The notes under the pieces are model-generated. The model saw nothing but the letters and a program-made list of their open reading frames with translations. It was not told the origin of the DNA and did no database searches. Of a stretch of DNA of 64,000 nucleotides, positions 25,504 to 35,048 are shown one piece after another; the stretch's first letter is position 1; every line of letters starts with the position of its first letter. The DNA comes from Haemophilus_A paraphrohaemolyticus_A (GTDB lineage Bacteria; Pseudomonadota; Gammaproteobacteria; Enterobacterales; Pasteurellaceae): positions 16,223 through 80,222 of the forward strand of contig NZ_QEQF01000010.1 of assembly GCF_003253115.1 (NCBI RefSeq), given 5' to 3'. The translations under genes were made by a program, and so were the position numbers.

Positions 25504-26586
25504 ATGCTAGTTTGGCTTGCTGAATATCTTGTTCAGTTTAATACGGCGTTTAATGTCGTTTCTTATATTACTTTCCGTTCCATTATGGCGTTATTAACGG
25601 CTATGGGCATTGGGCTTTGGATTGGGCCAGAAGTGATTCGTCGCTTACAACTATTAAAATTCGGACAAGAAGTACGTAATGATGGTCCAGAAAGCCACTT
25701 CAAAAAACGCGGCACGCCAACGATGGGCGGGGTGATGATTTTAGCCTCTATCGGCATCAGCACCTTTTTGTGGGCAGATCTTCGCAACAGCTATGTTTGG
25801 TTTGTGTTGTTTGTTTTATTTGGTTATGGGATCGTCGGTTTTATTGACGATTATTGGAAAATCAAACGTAAAAATACAGATGGTTTGATCGCACGTTGGA
25901 AATACTTCTGGTTGTCTGTAATCGCTTTAATTGCCGTATTTGGCATTTATGCGGTTGGAAAAGATACTGCAGCAACCCAATTAGTTGTGCCGTTTTTTAA
26001 AGAGTTTATGCCACAGCTTGGTATTTTCTTTATTATTCTTTCTTACTTTGTGATTGTGGGCACTAGTAATGCCGTTAACCTCACGGACGGTTTAGATGGG
26101 TTGGCAATTGTACCTACTATTATGGTGGCAAGTGCTTTTGCACTGATTGCGTGGGCAACAGGGAACTATAATTTCGCACAATACTTACACATTCCATTTA
26201 TCCAAAATGCAGGCGAGTTAGTGATTTTATGTACCGCTATTGTGGGCGCAGGTTTAGGTTTCTTATGGTATAACACCTATCCAGCACAAGTGTTTATGGG
26301 AGATGTGGGCTCACTCTCACTAGGTGGTGCATTAGGCACGATTGCGGTATTGGTTCGTCAAGAATTATTGCTTGTAATTATGGGCGGTGTGTTTGTGGTG
26401 GAAGCATTGTCGGTAATCTTGCAAGTTGGTTCATACAAACTTCGCCAAAAACGTATCTTCCGTATGGCACCAATCCACCACCATTTCGAACTAAAAGGCT
26501 GGCCAGAACCGCGTGTTATTGTGCGTTTCTGGATTATTACTTTAATGCTGGTGTTAATTGGCTTGGTAACATTGAAATTACGTTAA
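25504..26586 (+). CDS. mraY: MraY, phospho-MurNAc-pentapeptide transferase
   Basis: MraY makes lipid I by moving phospho-MurNAc-pentapeptide onto undecaprenyl phosphate at the inner membrane. The 360-aa protein is polytopic (about ten hydrophobic segments). It carries the catalytic region NAVNLTDGLDGLA, FIDDYWKIKRK, and the APIHHHFELKGW loop that defines MraY. It follows murF by 9 bp; 162 bp with an inverted repeat separate it from murD. Confidence 0.97.
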   Translation: MLVWLAEYLVQFNTAFNVVSYITFRSIMALLTAMGIGLWIGPEVIRRLQLLKFGQEVRNDGPESHFKKRGTPTMGGVMILASIGISTFLWADLRNSYVWFVLFVLFGYGIVGFIDDYWKIKRKNTDGLIARWKYFWLSVIALIAVFGIYAVGKDTAATQLVVPFFKEFMPQLGIFFIILSYFVIVGTSNAVNLTDGLDGLAIVPTIMVASAFALIAWATGNYNFAQYLHIPFIQNAGELVILCTAIVGAGLGFLWYNTYPAQVFMGDVGSLSLGGALGTIAVLVRQELLLVIMGGVFVVEALSVILQVGSYKLRQKRIFRMAPIHHHFELKGWPEPRVIVRFWIITLMLVLIGLVTLKLR

Positions 26587-26597
26587 GGTCAGTTGAG

Positions 26598-26650
26598 TAG
26601 GCTTTTTTCCACCAAAATATAATGAAAAATCCAAGGTGGGATAAAGCCTA
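26598..26650. repeat. Inverted repeat between mraY and murD
   Basis: TAGGCTTTTTTCCACC (26598-26613) pairs with GGTGGGATAAAGCCTA (26635-26650), 14 of 16 positions, around a 21-base loop. There is no T-run after the right arm. It could be a degraded palindromic repeat or a processing signal inside the cluster. Confidence 0.55.
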
Positions 26651-26748
26651 TTTTATCAATGAATAAGCAGTTAGCTATAGAGATAGTCATTTATACCTCC
26701 TAGCTTACGGATAGTTGGGAAAGTAAGACAACAAAAAGAGAATAAAAA

Positions 26749-28050
26749 ATGCAAAACCAATACGAAAATAAAACAATAACGATTATAGGCTTGGGCAAAA
26801 CGGGCTTATCTTGTGTCGATTTTTTTGCAGATAAAAATGCGAAAGTACAGGTGATTGATACCCGTGAGAAACCAGCTGGGGTGGAACAATTATCAAAAGA
26901 AATTCCATTACATACAGGCGGATTAAATCTTGAGTGGCTGCTCAATTCCGATTTAATCGTGATTAGTCCAGGGCTTGCATTAGCAACGCCTGAAATTCAG
27001 CAAGCAATTAACGCAGGCGTAGAAGTGGTGGGCGATATTGAGCTGTTTTGCCGTGAGGCAACCGCGCCAATTATTGCTATCACAGGTTCAAATGGTAAGA
27101 GTACGGTCACAACATTAGTGACTGAGATGGCAAAGCAAGCGGGCATTAAAGTCGGGATGGGCGGCAATATTGGCGTGCCTGCATTAAGCCTGTTAAATGG
27201 TGATTATGCACTTTATGTCTTAGAGCTTTCAAGCTTCCAACTTGAAACAACCTATTCGCTCAAAGCAGTTGCGGCAACTGTGCTGAATGTGAGTGAAGAT
27301 CATATGGATAGATATGATTCACTTGCAGATTATAGCGCAGCAAAACTTAAAATTTACAACAATGCAGAAAATGTGATTGTGAATGGCGAAGATCCCCAAA
27401 CGTATCCTGAACAAGCGGTTAAAAAATTGATTCGTTTTGCAGAACACAATGCAGAATATAGCTTGAGAAATGGCGTACTTTATGCAGAAGAGACAGCGAT
27501 TATTGGGACAAAACAGGTGTTAATTCGTGGGCGTCACAATGAAATGAACGCTTTAGCGGCAATGGCACTAGCTGATGCGGCGGGCATTCCGCGCGAAGGC
27601 ATAGTGAAAGGTTTGCAAACTTACGGTGGATTAGCACACCGCTTCCAAGCTGTGCCAACTCAAGATGGCGTGCGTTGGGTGAACGATTCCAAAGCAACCA
27701 ACGTAGGCAGTACGGTAGCCGCGCTAAACGGTTTAGAAGTGGCAGGCACACTTTATTTATTATTAGGTGGCGATGGTAAAGCGGCTGATTTTTCAGAATT
27801 AAAACCATTAGTGAACAAACCGAATATTGTTTGCTATTGCTTCGGGCAAGATGGCGCTGAATTAGTCAAACTTTCTTCACAAAGTGTGTTGGTAGAGACG
27901 ATGTATGAAGCGATTACCTCTATTCGTCCAAAATTAAAATCGGGTGATATGGTATTGCTTTCTCCAGCTTGTGCAAGCTTAGATCAGTTTAAAAACTTTG
28001 AAGAACGCGGCGATATTTTTATGGCATTAGCTCGAGGAGAAAAGGCTTAA
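26749..28050 (+). CDS. murD: MurD, UDP-MurNAc-L-Ala:D-Glu ligase
   Basis: MurD adds D-glutamate, the second peptide residue, in the cytoplasm. The 433-aa protein has an N-terminal Rossmann-like domain (TIIGLGKTGLSCVDFF), the ATP loop ITGSNGKSTVTTL and the C-terminal LLLGGDGKAADFSEL typical of MurD. Its stop codon shares a base with the ftsW start (TAATG), so translation of the two is likely coupled. Confidence 0.97.
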   Translation: MQNQYENKTITIIGLGKTGLSCVDFFADKNAKVQVIDTREKPAGVEQLSKEIPLHTGGLNLEWLLNSDLIVISPGLALATPEIQQAINAGVEVVGDIELFCREATAPIIAITGSNGKSTVTTLVTEMAKQAGIKVGMGGNIGVPALSLLNGDYALYVLELSSFQLETTYSLKAVAATVLNVSEDHMDRYDSLADYSAAKLKIYNNAENVIVNGEDPQTYPEQAVKKLIRFAEHNAEYSLRNGVLYAEETAIIGTKQVLIRGRHNEMNALAAMALADAAGIPREGIVKGLQTYGGLAHRFQAVPTQDGVRWVNDSKATNVGSTVAALNGLEVAGTLYLLLGGDGKAADFSELKPLVNKPNIVCYCFGQDGAELVKLSSQSVLVETMYEAITSIRPKLKSGDMVLLSPACASLDQFKNFEERGDIFMALARGEKA

Positions 28051-29228
28051 TGTTACAAGCAATCAAAACGGGGGTTGATAATTGGTTTCGTCTCACACCG
28101 ACGGATTCACTCTACGATCGCACCTTATTGTGGCTCTATGTTGGTCTGATGATGATAGGTCTTATTGTGGTCGGTTCTGCATCAATTCCAATTAGTATTC
28201 GTTTATATAATGAACCATTTCATTTTGCTATTCGCGATGCGGGCTATATTGTGATGGCATTATGCATTTTTGCTTTTTTTATTCAGCAACCGATTCGCAA
28301 ATGGGAAAAATACAATGTAGCATTATTTTTTATTTCATTGATTTTACTCATTGCGGTATTGTTTGTTGGTAAAGAAATTAACGGTGCGAAACGTTGGATT
28401 CCGTTGGGTATAATGAATTTCCAAGCGTCTGAATTAGCAAAGTTAGCAATTATCTGTTATTTCGCCAGTTTTTATGTTCGCCGCTATGAAATTATTCGAA
28501 CGGAACATTGGAGCTTTATCCGTCCATTCGCAGTCGTTGCACTTTTTATTATTATTCTAACAGCACAATCGGATTTAGGCAGTATTTTCATCCTTTTCTC
28601 CATCACTTTTAGTATGCTCTTTATTATGGGAGCGAAATGGCAGCAGTTTATCGCTTTGTGTGTGGTTGCTGTGGCTGGCTTTGTTGGTTATGTTTACTCT
28701 TCAGAGTATCGAATGAAAAGGGTAACTGCTTATCTTGACCCTTTTGCGGATGTTTATGGAGATGGTTTCCAGCTTGCCAATTCCCAAATGGCATTTGGGC
28801 AAGGGGAAATTTTAGGTCGAGGCTTAGGAAATTCGGTACAAAAATTAGAGTACTTGCCAGAGGCCCACACCGATTTCATTATGGCTGTAATTGGTGAAGA
28901 ATTTGGCTTAGTTGGTATTTTATTTATTATCTTTATGCTGACCTGTTTGTTAATACGAACAATAAAAATTAGCCGAGAGTCTTTACAAATGGAAGAACGT
29001 TTCAAAGGCTATTTTGCTTTTGGCATTGCAGTATGGATATTTCTGCAAGGTGTGATTAACTTAGGGGTAGCATCAGGTTTACTACCAACGAAAGGACTTA
29101 CTTTCCCGTTTGTTAGTTATGGTGGTTCGAGTTTAATTTTATTATCTATCGCAATGGCGATTCTAGTAAGAATAGACCACGAAAATCGATTGGAAAGAAT
29201 TGGTTACACTCGTGTGAAGAAAAATTAA
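28050..29228 (+). CDS. ftsW: FtsW, septal peptidoglycan glycosyltransferase (SEDS)
   Basis: FtsW polymerises lipid II at the septum with FtsI. The 392-aa protein is a polytopic SEDS protein with about ten membrane segments, the conserved NGAKRWI and a signature near the end (LLPTKGLTFPFVSYGGSSL). It overlaps murD by one base and is followed by an unusually strong hairpin terminator before murG. Confidence 0.96.
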   Translation: MLQAIKTGVDNWFRLTPTDSLYDRTLLWLYVGLMMIGLIVVGSASIPISIRLYNEPFHFAIRDAGYIVMALCIFAFFIQQPIRKWEKYNVALFFISLILLIAVLFVGKEINGAKRWIPLGIMNFQASELAKLAIICYFASFYVRRYEIIRTEHWSFIRPFAVVALFIIILTAQSDLGSIFILFSITFSMLFIMGAKWQQFIALCVVAVAGFVGYVYSSEYRMKRVTAYLDPFADVYGDGFQLANSQMAFGQGEILGRGLGNSVQKLEYLPEAHTDFIMAVIGEEFGLVGILFIIFMLTCLLIRTIKISRESLQMEERFKGYFAFGIAVWIFLQGVINLGVASGLLPTKGLTFPFVSYGGSSLILLSIAMAILVRIDHENRLERIGYTRVKKN

Positions 29229-29232
29229 GTTT

Positions 29233-29280
29233 AAGCGGTCGATTTTGTGAAAAATTTACAAAATCGACCGCTTTCTTTTT
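29233..29280 (+). terminator. USS-pair terminator between ftsW and murG
   Basis: A perfect 16-bp stem (29233-29248 with 29258-29273) starts AAGCGGTCGATTTTGT, an inverted pair of USS-like cores around a 9-base loop, then TCTTTTT. It should end or attenuate transcription inside the dcw cluster. Confidence 0.85.
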
Positions 29281-29366
29281 CCGAAAAAGTGTAAATTCTT
29301 GTACAATATCCACAATTTTTTCTTTACAACAAAAGTTGTCTAAAAATAAAGTAAACGAGAATACCA

Positions 29367-30425
29367 ATGGCAAAAAAATTATTAGTCATGGCAGGAGGCA
29401 CAGGTGGGCACGTATTTCCCGCAATTGCCGTTGCACGTGAATTACAGCAACAAGGATGGGAAATTTGTTGGCTAGGAACAAAAGATCGAATGGAAGCAGA
29501 TCTTGTTCCCAAACACGGTATTCCCATTGAATTTATCCAAATTTCAGGGCTGAAAGGCAAAGGCGTTGGCGCATTGCTAAAAGCCCCTTTTGCCATTCTA
29601 AGAGCAGTAATGCAAGCCCGTAAAATTATCAAAAAATTTAAGCCTAATGCGGTGCTCGGTATGGGCGGTTATGTGTCTGGACCAGGTGGGATTGCGGCGA
29701 AATTGTGTGGTGTACCCGTGATTTTACACGAGCAAAATGCAGTGGCGGGGCTAACCAATGTGTGGCTTTCAAAAATTGCTCGCAGAGTATTACAAGCCTT
29801 CCCGAATGCTTTCCCAAATGCGGAAGTAGTTGGTAACCCTGTTCGCCAAGATTTATTTGAGATTGAAGCACCAGAACAGCGATTTTCAACACGTGGTTAC
29901 CCAATCAATATTTTAGTGATGGGCGGTAGCCAAGGGGCACAAGTGATTAACCGAACTGTGCCTGAAGTGGCAAAAGCGTTGGGCAATCAGGTGTTTATTA
30001 GCCATCAAGTTGGTAAAGGTAAATTGGTGGGCGTAGAAGAGGTTTATCAAGCAACGCAAAATGGTGTGGCAAGCGAGTTTATTGATGATATGAAAGCCGC
30101 TTACGAATGGGCAGATTTAGTGATTTGCCGCTCAGGCGCATTAACCGTGTGCGAAATTGCCGCCGCGGGGTTGCCTGCCGTTTTTGTACCGTTCCAACAT
30201 AAAGACAGACAGCAATTTTTGAATGCGGAATATTTGGTGGAAGCCGGTGCCGCTTATGTGATTGAGCAGCCTGATTTCACACCAGAAAAATTATTAGCGG
30301 TATTAGAGCCATTAATTGCAGATCGTGCAAAATTAACTGAAATGGCAATCAAAGCCAGGGCAAAAGCCACACCAACTTCAGCAAAACGTGTAGCGGAAGT
30401 GATTGTGGCAGAAAGTAATGAATGA
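29367..30425 (+). CDS. murG: MurG, lipid II synthase
   Basis: MurG is a peripheral membrane glycosyltransferase that adds GlcNAc to lipid I. The 352-aa protein has the glycine-rich loop MAGGTGGHVFPA, LGMGGYVSGPGG, and the UDP-GlcNAc site with ICRSGALTVCEIAAAGLPAVFVPF. Because a strong terminator lies upstream, a promoter for murG is expected in 29,281-29,366; I see only weak candidates. The stop overlaps the first possible murC ATG. Confidence 0.97.
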   Translation: MAKKLLVMAGGTGGHVFPAIAVARELQQQGWEICWLGTKDRMEADLVPKHGIPIEFIQISGLKGKGVGALLKAPFAILRAVMQARKIIKKFKPNAVLGMGGYVSGPGGIAAKLCGVPVILHEQNAVAGLTNVWLSKIARRVLQAFPNAFPNAEVVGNPVRQDLFEIEAPEQRFSTRGYPINILVMGGSQGAQVINRTVPEVAKALGNQVFISHQVGKGKLVGVEEVYQATQNGVASEFIDDMKAAYEWADLVICRSGALTVCEIAAAGLPAVFVPFQHKDRQQFLNAEYLVEAGAAYVIEQPDFTPEKLLAVLEPLIADRAKLTEMAIKARAKATPTSAKRVAEVIVAESNE

Positions 30426-30436
30426 GAGAAAATAAA

Positions 30437-31864
30437 ATGCAAAATTTCCAAGATAATATTAAAAAACTCGTGCCCGAAATGCGCCGTGTGAATCAAATCC
30501 ATTTTATTGGGATTGGTGGTGCCGGGATGAGTGGTATTGCTGAAGTATTACTAAACGAAGGCTATAAAATTAGTGGTTCGGATATTGCTGATGGTGTTGT
30601 AACGAAACGTCTTGCTGCTGCGGGTGCACATATTTTTATCGGGCACAGCGCAGAAAATATCGCAGGCGCAAGCGTGGTGGTGGCATCCAGTGCGATTAAC
30701 GAAGAGAACCCAGAAGTAAAAGCGGCAAAAGAAGCACGTATTCCTGTGATTCAACGTGCGCAAATGTTGGCAGAAATTATGCGTTTCCGTCACGGAATTG
30801 CGATTGCAGGCACGCACGGCAAAACCACAACAACAGCAATGATTTCCATGATTTACACCGAAGCAGGCTTAGACCCCACTTTCGTAAATGGCGGTTTGGT
30901 AAAATCTGCGGGTAAAAATGCGCACTTGGGTGCAAGCCGTTATTTGGTGGCAGAAGCGGATGAGAGTGATGCGTCATTCTTACATTTGCAGCCCATGGTT
31001 TCGGTGGTCACAAACATCGAGCCAGACCATATGGACACCTACGGCGGCGACTTCGAGAAGATGAAAGAGACTTACGTTAAATTCTTGCGTAACTTGCCTT
31101 TCTACGGCTTGGCAGTGATGTGTGCTGATGACGCTACCGTGATGGAAATCGCACCGAAAGTAGGTCGCCAAGTGATTACTTACGGATTTAGTGAAAATGC
31201 AGATTACCGTATTGAAGATTACCAACAAACAGGTTTCCAAGGACACTACACGGTGATTTGCCCAAACGGGGAACGTGTTGAGGTGCTGTTAAACGTACCT
31301 GGTCGTCATAATGCCTTAAATGCGACTGCGGCACTTGCGGTTGCTAAAGAAGAAGGCATTGCTAATGAAGCGATTTTAGCTGCACTTGCAGATTTCCAAG
31401 GAGCGGGGCGTCGCTTTGACCAATTGGGTTCATTTATTCGCCCAAATGGTAAAGTGATGTTGGTGGATGATTATGGTCACCATCCAACTGAGGTGGACGT
31501 AACAATTAAAGCGGCTCGTCAAGGCTGGGAAAATAAACGTATCGTGATGGTGTTCCAACCGCACCGTTATTCTCGTACTCGTGATTTGTTCGATGATTTC
31601 GTGCAAGTACTTTCGCAAGTCGATGCGTTAGTGATGTTGGATGTGTATGCGGCAGGCGAAGCACCGATTATTGGGGCGGATAGTAAAGCGTTGTGTCGTT
31701 CTATCCGTAACTTGGGTAAGGTTGATCCGATTTTAGTGTCGGATACTAGCCAATTAGGTGAAGTTCTCGACCAGATTATTCAAGATGGCGATTTAATTTT
31801 GGCACAAGGTGCAGGTAACGTGAGCAAATTGTCGCGTGATTTAGCAGAGAGTTGGAAAGCGTAA
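30437..31864 (+). CDS. murC: MurC, UDP-N-acetylmuramate:L-alanine ligase
   Basis: MurC adds L-alanine, the first residue of the stem peptide. The start at 30,437 (475 aa) is preferred over the ATG at 30,422: it has an AGAGAA site, and the distance to PEMRRV matches other MurC proteins. Motifs: IHFIGIGGAGMSGIAEVLL, ATP loop IAGTHGKTTTTA, and C-terminal VDDYGHHPTEV. It is coupled to murG; ddl follows after 114 bp containing a hairpin. Confidence 0.96.
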   Translation: MQNFQDNIKKLVPEMRRVNQIHFIGIGGAGMSGIAEVLLNEGYKISGSDIADGVVTKRLAAAGAHIFIGHSAENIAGASVVVASSAINEENPEVKAAKEARIPVIQRAQMLAEIMRFRHGIAIAGTHGKTTTTAMISMIYTEAGLDPTFVNGGLVKSAGKNAHLGASRYLVAEADESDASFLHLQPMVSVVTNIEPDHMDTYGGDFEKMKETYVKFLRNLPFYGLAVMCADDATVMEIAPKVGRQVITYGFSENADYRIEDYQQTGFQGHYTVICPNGERVEVLLNVPGRHNALNATAALAVAKEEGIANEAILAALADFQGAGRRFDQLGSFIRPNGKVMLVDDYGHHPTEVDVTIKAARQGWENKRIVMVFQPHRYSRTRDLFDDFVQVLSQVDALVMLDVYAAGEAPIIGADSKALCRSIRNLGKVDPILVSDTSQLGEVLDQIIQDGDLILAQGAGNVSKLSRDLAESWKA

Positions 31865-31909
31865 GCGGTTGTTTTTGCAATATATTTTGCAAATTACATC
31901 GCTTGTAGG

Positions 31910-31956
31910 GTGGGTTTTCTTGCCTACCAAATATCATAGAGGGCAAGAAAGCCCAC
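31910..31956. repeat. Inverted repeat between murC and ddl
   Basis: GTGGGTTTTCTTGCC (31910-31924) pairs with GGCAAGAAAGCCCAC (31942-31956), 14 Watson-Crick pairs plus one T.G wobble, preceded by GTAGG. It resembles the GTAGGG repeat family and lacks a T-run. Confidence 0.55.
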
Positions 31957-31978
31957 TTTATAGAAAATTGAGAATACA

Positions 31979-32890
31979 ATGAACATTAAAAACGAAAAAA
32001 TTGCAGTGTTATTTGGTGGCGTTTCAATGGAACGCGAGGTGTCATTAAACTCTGGTGCTGCGGTAACCGAAGCCTTAAAAAGCCTAGGCTATGATGTAGA
32101 AGGCATTGATACTAAAGAATTTCCGATTGAAAAATTAAAAGAAAAAGGGATTCAACGCGTGTTCAACATCTTGCACGGTGGCATTGGTGAAAATGGCGTG
32201 TTACAAGGTGCTTTGGAACAGATGGGCATTCCTTACACAGGCTGTGGCGTAATGGCATCAGCAATCACTTTAGACAAATTCCGCACCAAATTATTATGGC
32301 AAGCTGTTGGTTTACCGACCGCAGAAATGGTGGTGGTAAAACGCGGACAAGCGGTCGATTCTGCAGCAATTATTGCAAAATTAGGATTGCCAGTATTTGT
32401 TAAACCTTCTTGCGAAGGCTCAAGCGTTGGCGTGTTCAAGGTAAAAACTGAAGCGGAATTACAACCTGCGATTGAAGAGGCGTTAAAATTTGACAGCATT
32501 GTGTTAGTTGAAGAATTTTTAGCAGGGGCGGAATATTCTGTGCCAGTGTTAGATGGCGAAGTGTTGCCTGCAGTGCAAGTGATTCCAGAAGGCGAATTTT
32601 ACGATTATCACGCTAAATATATTTCAGACAACACCCAATATGTCGTGCCCGCATTAAGCGATGAGCGCCAAGCAGAGGTAGCAAAAATTGTGAAGCAAGC
32701 CTTTGATGTGGTGGGCTGCCGCGGTTGGAGCCGTATTGATGTGATGGAAGATGCGAACGGTAATTTCCGTTTAGTCGAAGTAAATACTTGCCCAGGAATG
32801 ACAAGCCACAGCATCTTCCCGAAATCAGCAGCAACTGTGGGTTATAGCTTTGAACGTTTAGTTGAACGTGTGTTGGAGTTAAGTGCGTAA
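31979..32890 (+). CDS. ddl: D-alanine--D-alanine ligase (DdlB type)
   Basis: Ddl makes the D-Ala-D-Ala dipeptide used by MurF. The 303-aa protein has the ATP-grasp fold, with HGGIGENGVLQGALEQMGIPYTGCG-type motif near residues 60-85, VKPSCEGSSVGVFKV, and the metal-binding end VNTCPGMTSHSIFPKSA. Its place between murC and ftsQ marks it as DdlB. Its stop overlaps the ftsQ start (TAATG). Confidence 0.96.
   Translation: MNIKNEKIAVLFGGVSMEREVSLNSGAAVTEALKSLGYDVEGIDTKEFPIEKLKEKGIQRVFNILHGGIGENGVLQGALEQMGIPYTGCGVMASAITLDKFRTKLLWQAVGLPTAEMVVVKRGQAVDSAAIIAKLGLPVFVKPSCEGSSVGVFKVKTEAELQPAIEEALKFDSIVLVEEFLAGAEYSVPVLDGEVLPAVQVIPEGEFYDYHAKYISDNTQYVVPALSDERQAEVAKIVKQAFDVVGCRGWSRIDVMEDANGNFRLVEVNTCPGMTSHSIFPKSAATVGYSFERLVERVLELSA
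32347..32356 (+). other. DNA uptake signal, full 10-mer
   Basis: ACAAGCGGTC followed by GATT, inside ddl. Confidence 0.8.
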
Positions 32891-33690
32891 TGGTTGCGTT
32901 TGCTCGTAAGAGAAAACCGAATTATCTTCGCCTTGCGAAAGAGTATATGGCAACAAAGTTTCATTTGTTGCCTATGAAATGGTTAACTTCATTTAAGCCA
33001 TTGGTTCTGTTATTCTGTTTCATTGTAATGTATATTTTGTACGCAAATTGGTCATCTTTGTTAGAAGGTTTAGATAGAACCTCTATTCGTGCTTATGCAT
33101 TAACAAATAAGACGCAATTTACGACTAATGCAGATATTCGTGAAACTTTAGCTAAAGAACCCGCTCTAAAAGGATATTTTGCTCAAGATATTCAAGAAGT
33201 TAAAGATAAGTTAATGCGACTCTCTTGGATTAAAGATGTAGTTGTACGAAAATCTTATCCTGATCGTTTAAGTATTGGATTAGTTGAGCATAAACCTGTA
33301 GCGGTATGGAATAACATTCACTATCTTTCTGATCAAGGGGTGGTATTTAATTTACCTGCAGATCGCTTTGATCGCACAGGCTTGCCTCAGATGTTTGGAC
33401 CAGACGCAGAAAGCAAAGAGGTTTTAAATGCTTGGGCTAAGATTCAAGCTGAGTTGGCTTCTCGTAATTTATCGCTTAAATCTCTTGCGATGGATAATCG
33501 AGGCTCTTGGTCTATTACGTTAGCAAATAATATTGAATTAAGATTAGGCCGTGGTGAATGGACACCCAAAATTGACCGCTTTATGATGATTTTTCCTGAT
33601 ATAGAAATTCCTGAAGGGCAGCGTTTAGGCTATGTTGATTTACGCTATGAGCATGGTGCAGCTGTAGGTTTCTATCCAATCCCAAAATAG
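32890..33690 (+). CDS. ftsQ: FtsQ, divisome membrane protein with POTRA domain
   Basis: FtsQ recruits FtsL and FtsB and links early and late divisome proteins. The 266-aa product has a basic cytoplasmic N-terminus (about 35 residues), one membrane segment (about 38-57, PLVLLFCFIVMYILYANW), then a POTRA-type and a beta domain. IKDVVVRKSYPDRLSIGLVEHKPVAVW is the conserved FtsQ region. It overlaps ddl by one base and precedes ftsA by 26 bp. Confidence 0.95.
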   Translation: MVAFARKRKPNYLRLAKEYMATKFHLLPMKWLTSFKPLVLLFCFIVMYILYANWSSLLEGLDRTSIRAYALTNKTQFTTNADIRETLAKEPALKGYFAQDIQEVKDKLMRLSWIKDVVVRKSYPDRLSIGLVEHKPVAVWNNIHYLSDQGVVFNLPADRFDRTGLPQMFGPDAESKEVLNAWAKIQAELASRNLSLKSLAMDNRGSWSITLANNIELRLGRGEWTPKIDRFMMIFPDIEIPEGQRLGYVDLRYEHGAAVGFYPIPK

Positions 33691-33716
33691 TAAAGAGCAA
33701 ACAAACGAAAAATAAA

Positions 33717-35000
33717 ATGAGTGATAATACAAATGAGCTAGATACCATCGTTGGGTTAGATATTGGCACCTCTAAGACAGTTGCTGTCATCGGTGAGATG
33801 CTACCTGATGGTGTAATTAAAGTGCTAGGCACAGGTGTTGCCCCTTCGAAAGGGGTAGATCGCGGAGGCATCATTGATTTAGATGCCGTTGTGCGTTCTA
33901 TTCGCAATGCAATTGAAGAGGCGGAATCAGTTTCAAACCTTGAATTTTTTAAGGTTATGTTGGCTATTTCTGGCTCACATATTACGGGCTTAAATGAAAT
34001 GGGTCAGGTACCATTAGTTGATCTTGTCCGTACAGAAGATGTTGAAGATGCTAAGCGTAATGCAAGATCAGTACGTTTACCTGATGGTTTGGAAATGTTG
34101 CATGTTATTCCACAAGAATTTAAGGTTGATCGCTTACCGGCAACAAAAAATCCTGTCGGTTTATCAGGAAATCGTTTAACTGCCCATGTGCATTTAATTG
34201 CGGCTCATCAAGATTGGAAGCGTAATTTAGTTAATGCCGTAGAGTATGATAAAAAATCAGAAGTGGCGAGCGTCGTCTTTTCTGGATTAGCTTCCGCTTG
34301 TTCGGTTTTAACTGAAGATGATAAAGAACTCGGGGTTTGCTTAATTGACATCGGTGCAGGTACGATGGATGTGATGGTTTATACCGATGGTGCATTACGT
34401 TTTAGTAAGGTTTATCCATTTGGTGGCAATGATATTACCGATTTTATTGCTCGTACTTTTACCATGACTCGCAAAGAAGCCGAAAATATTAAAATTAATT
34501 ACGGCAGTGCGGTTTCACCACCACCAAATAATCCAGATAAAAAATTCTCAATTTCGGGCTTATCTGGAAGTGCACCTCGTATTTATACAAGAGCTCACGT
34601 TGCGGAGGTAACCGCACAATGCTACAGCGATTTATTTAAAGTAGTTAATGCTGATTTAATGCAATTACACCAAGAATTATATCAGCAAGGTATAAAACAA
34701 GAATTAATTGCAGGTTTTGTATTAACTGGTGGTGGTTCACAAATGGAAGATATTGTAAAATGTGCAAAAAATATCTTTGAAGCACATGTAAGGGTAGGAA
34801 ATCCGCTCAATATTGCCGGTTTAACAGATTATGTAAATAAGCCTCAATATGCGACAGTATTAGGGCTTTTGCAGTATAATTTCCATTATCCAATACAAAA
34901 AAATTCAACCTTGATAAATAACCAAAGTGTGTCAGATATAATTGAAGATGTGAAGAAAAAATCACGTAAAATTTTACATTGGGTTAAATCAAATTTTTAA
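33717..35000 (+). CDS. ftsA: FtsA, actin-like membrane tether of FtsZ
   Basis: FtsA polymerises beneath the membrane and anchors the Z-ring. The 427-aa protein has the actin-fold phosphate loop GLDIGTSKTVAVIG, the second nucleotide motif CLIDIGAGTMDVMVY, the adenosine motif VLTGGGSQMEDI, and a C-terminal amphipathic membrane-targeting helix (KKKSRKILHWVKSNF). ftsZ starts 48 bp downstream. Confidence 0.97.
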   Translation: MSDNTNELDTIVGLDIGTSKTVAVIGEMLPDGVIKVLGTGVAPSKGVDRGGIIDLDAVVRSIRNAIEEAESVSNLEFFKVMLAISGSHITGLNEMGQVPLVDLVRTEDVEDAKRNARSVRLPDGLEMLHVIPQEFKVDRLPATKNPVGLSGNRLTAHVHLIAAHQDWKRNLVNAVEYDKKSEVASVVFSGLASACSVLTEDDKELGVCLIDIGAGTMDVMVYTDGALRFSKVYPFGGNDITDFIARTFTMTRKEAENIKINYGSAVSPPPNNPDKKFSISGLSGSAPRIYTRAHVAEVTAQCYSDLFKVVNADLMQLHQELYQQGIKQELIAGFVLTGGGSQMEDIVKCAKNIFEAHVRVGNPLNIAGLTDYVNKPQYATVLGLLQYNFHYPIQKNSTLINNQSVSDIIEDVKKKSRKILHWVKSNF

Positions 35001-35048
35001 ATTAAAATTAAATAAGTTAATATGATGCTTATTTTTAGGGAGTAAAGC

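Noticed and set aside
30422..30436. Upstream murC start overlapping the murG stop
   Set aside because: The ATG at 30,437 has a better-placed ribosome site and matches MurC N-terminal length in relatives.
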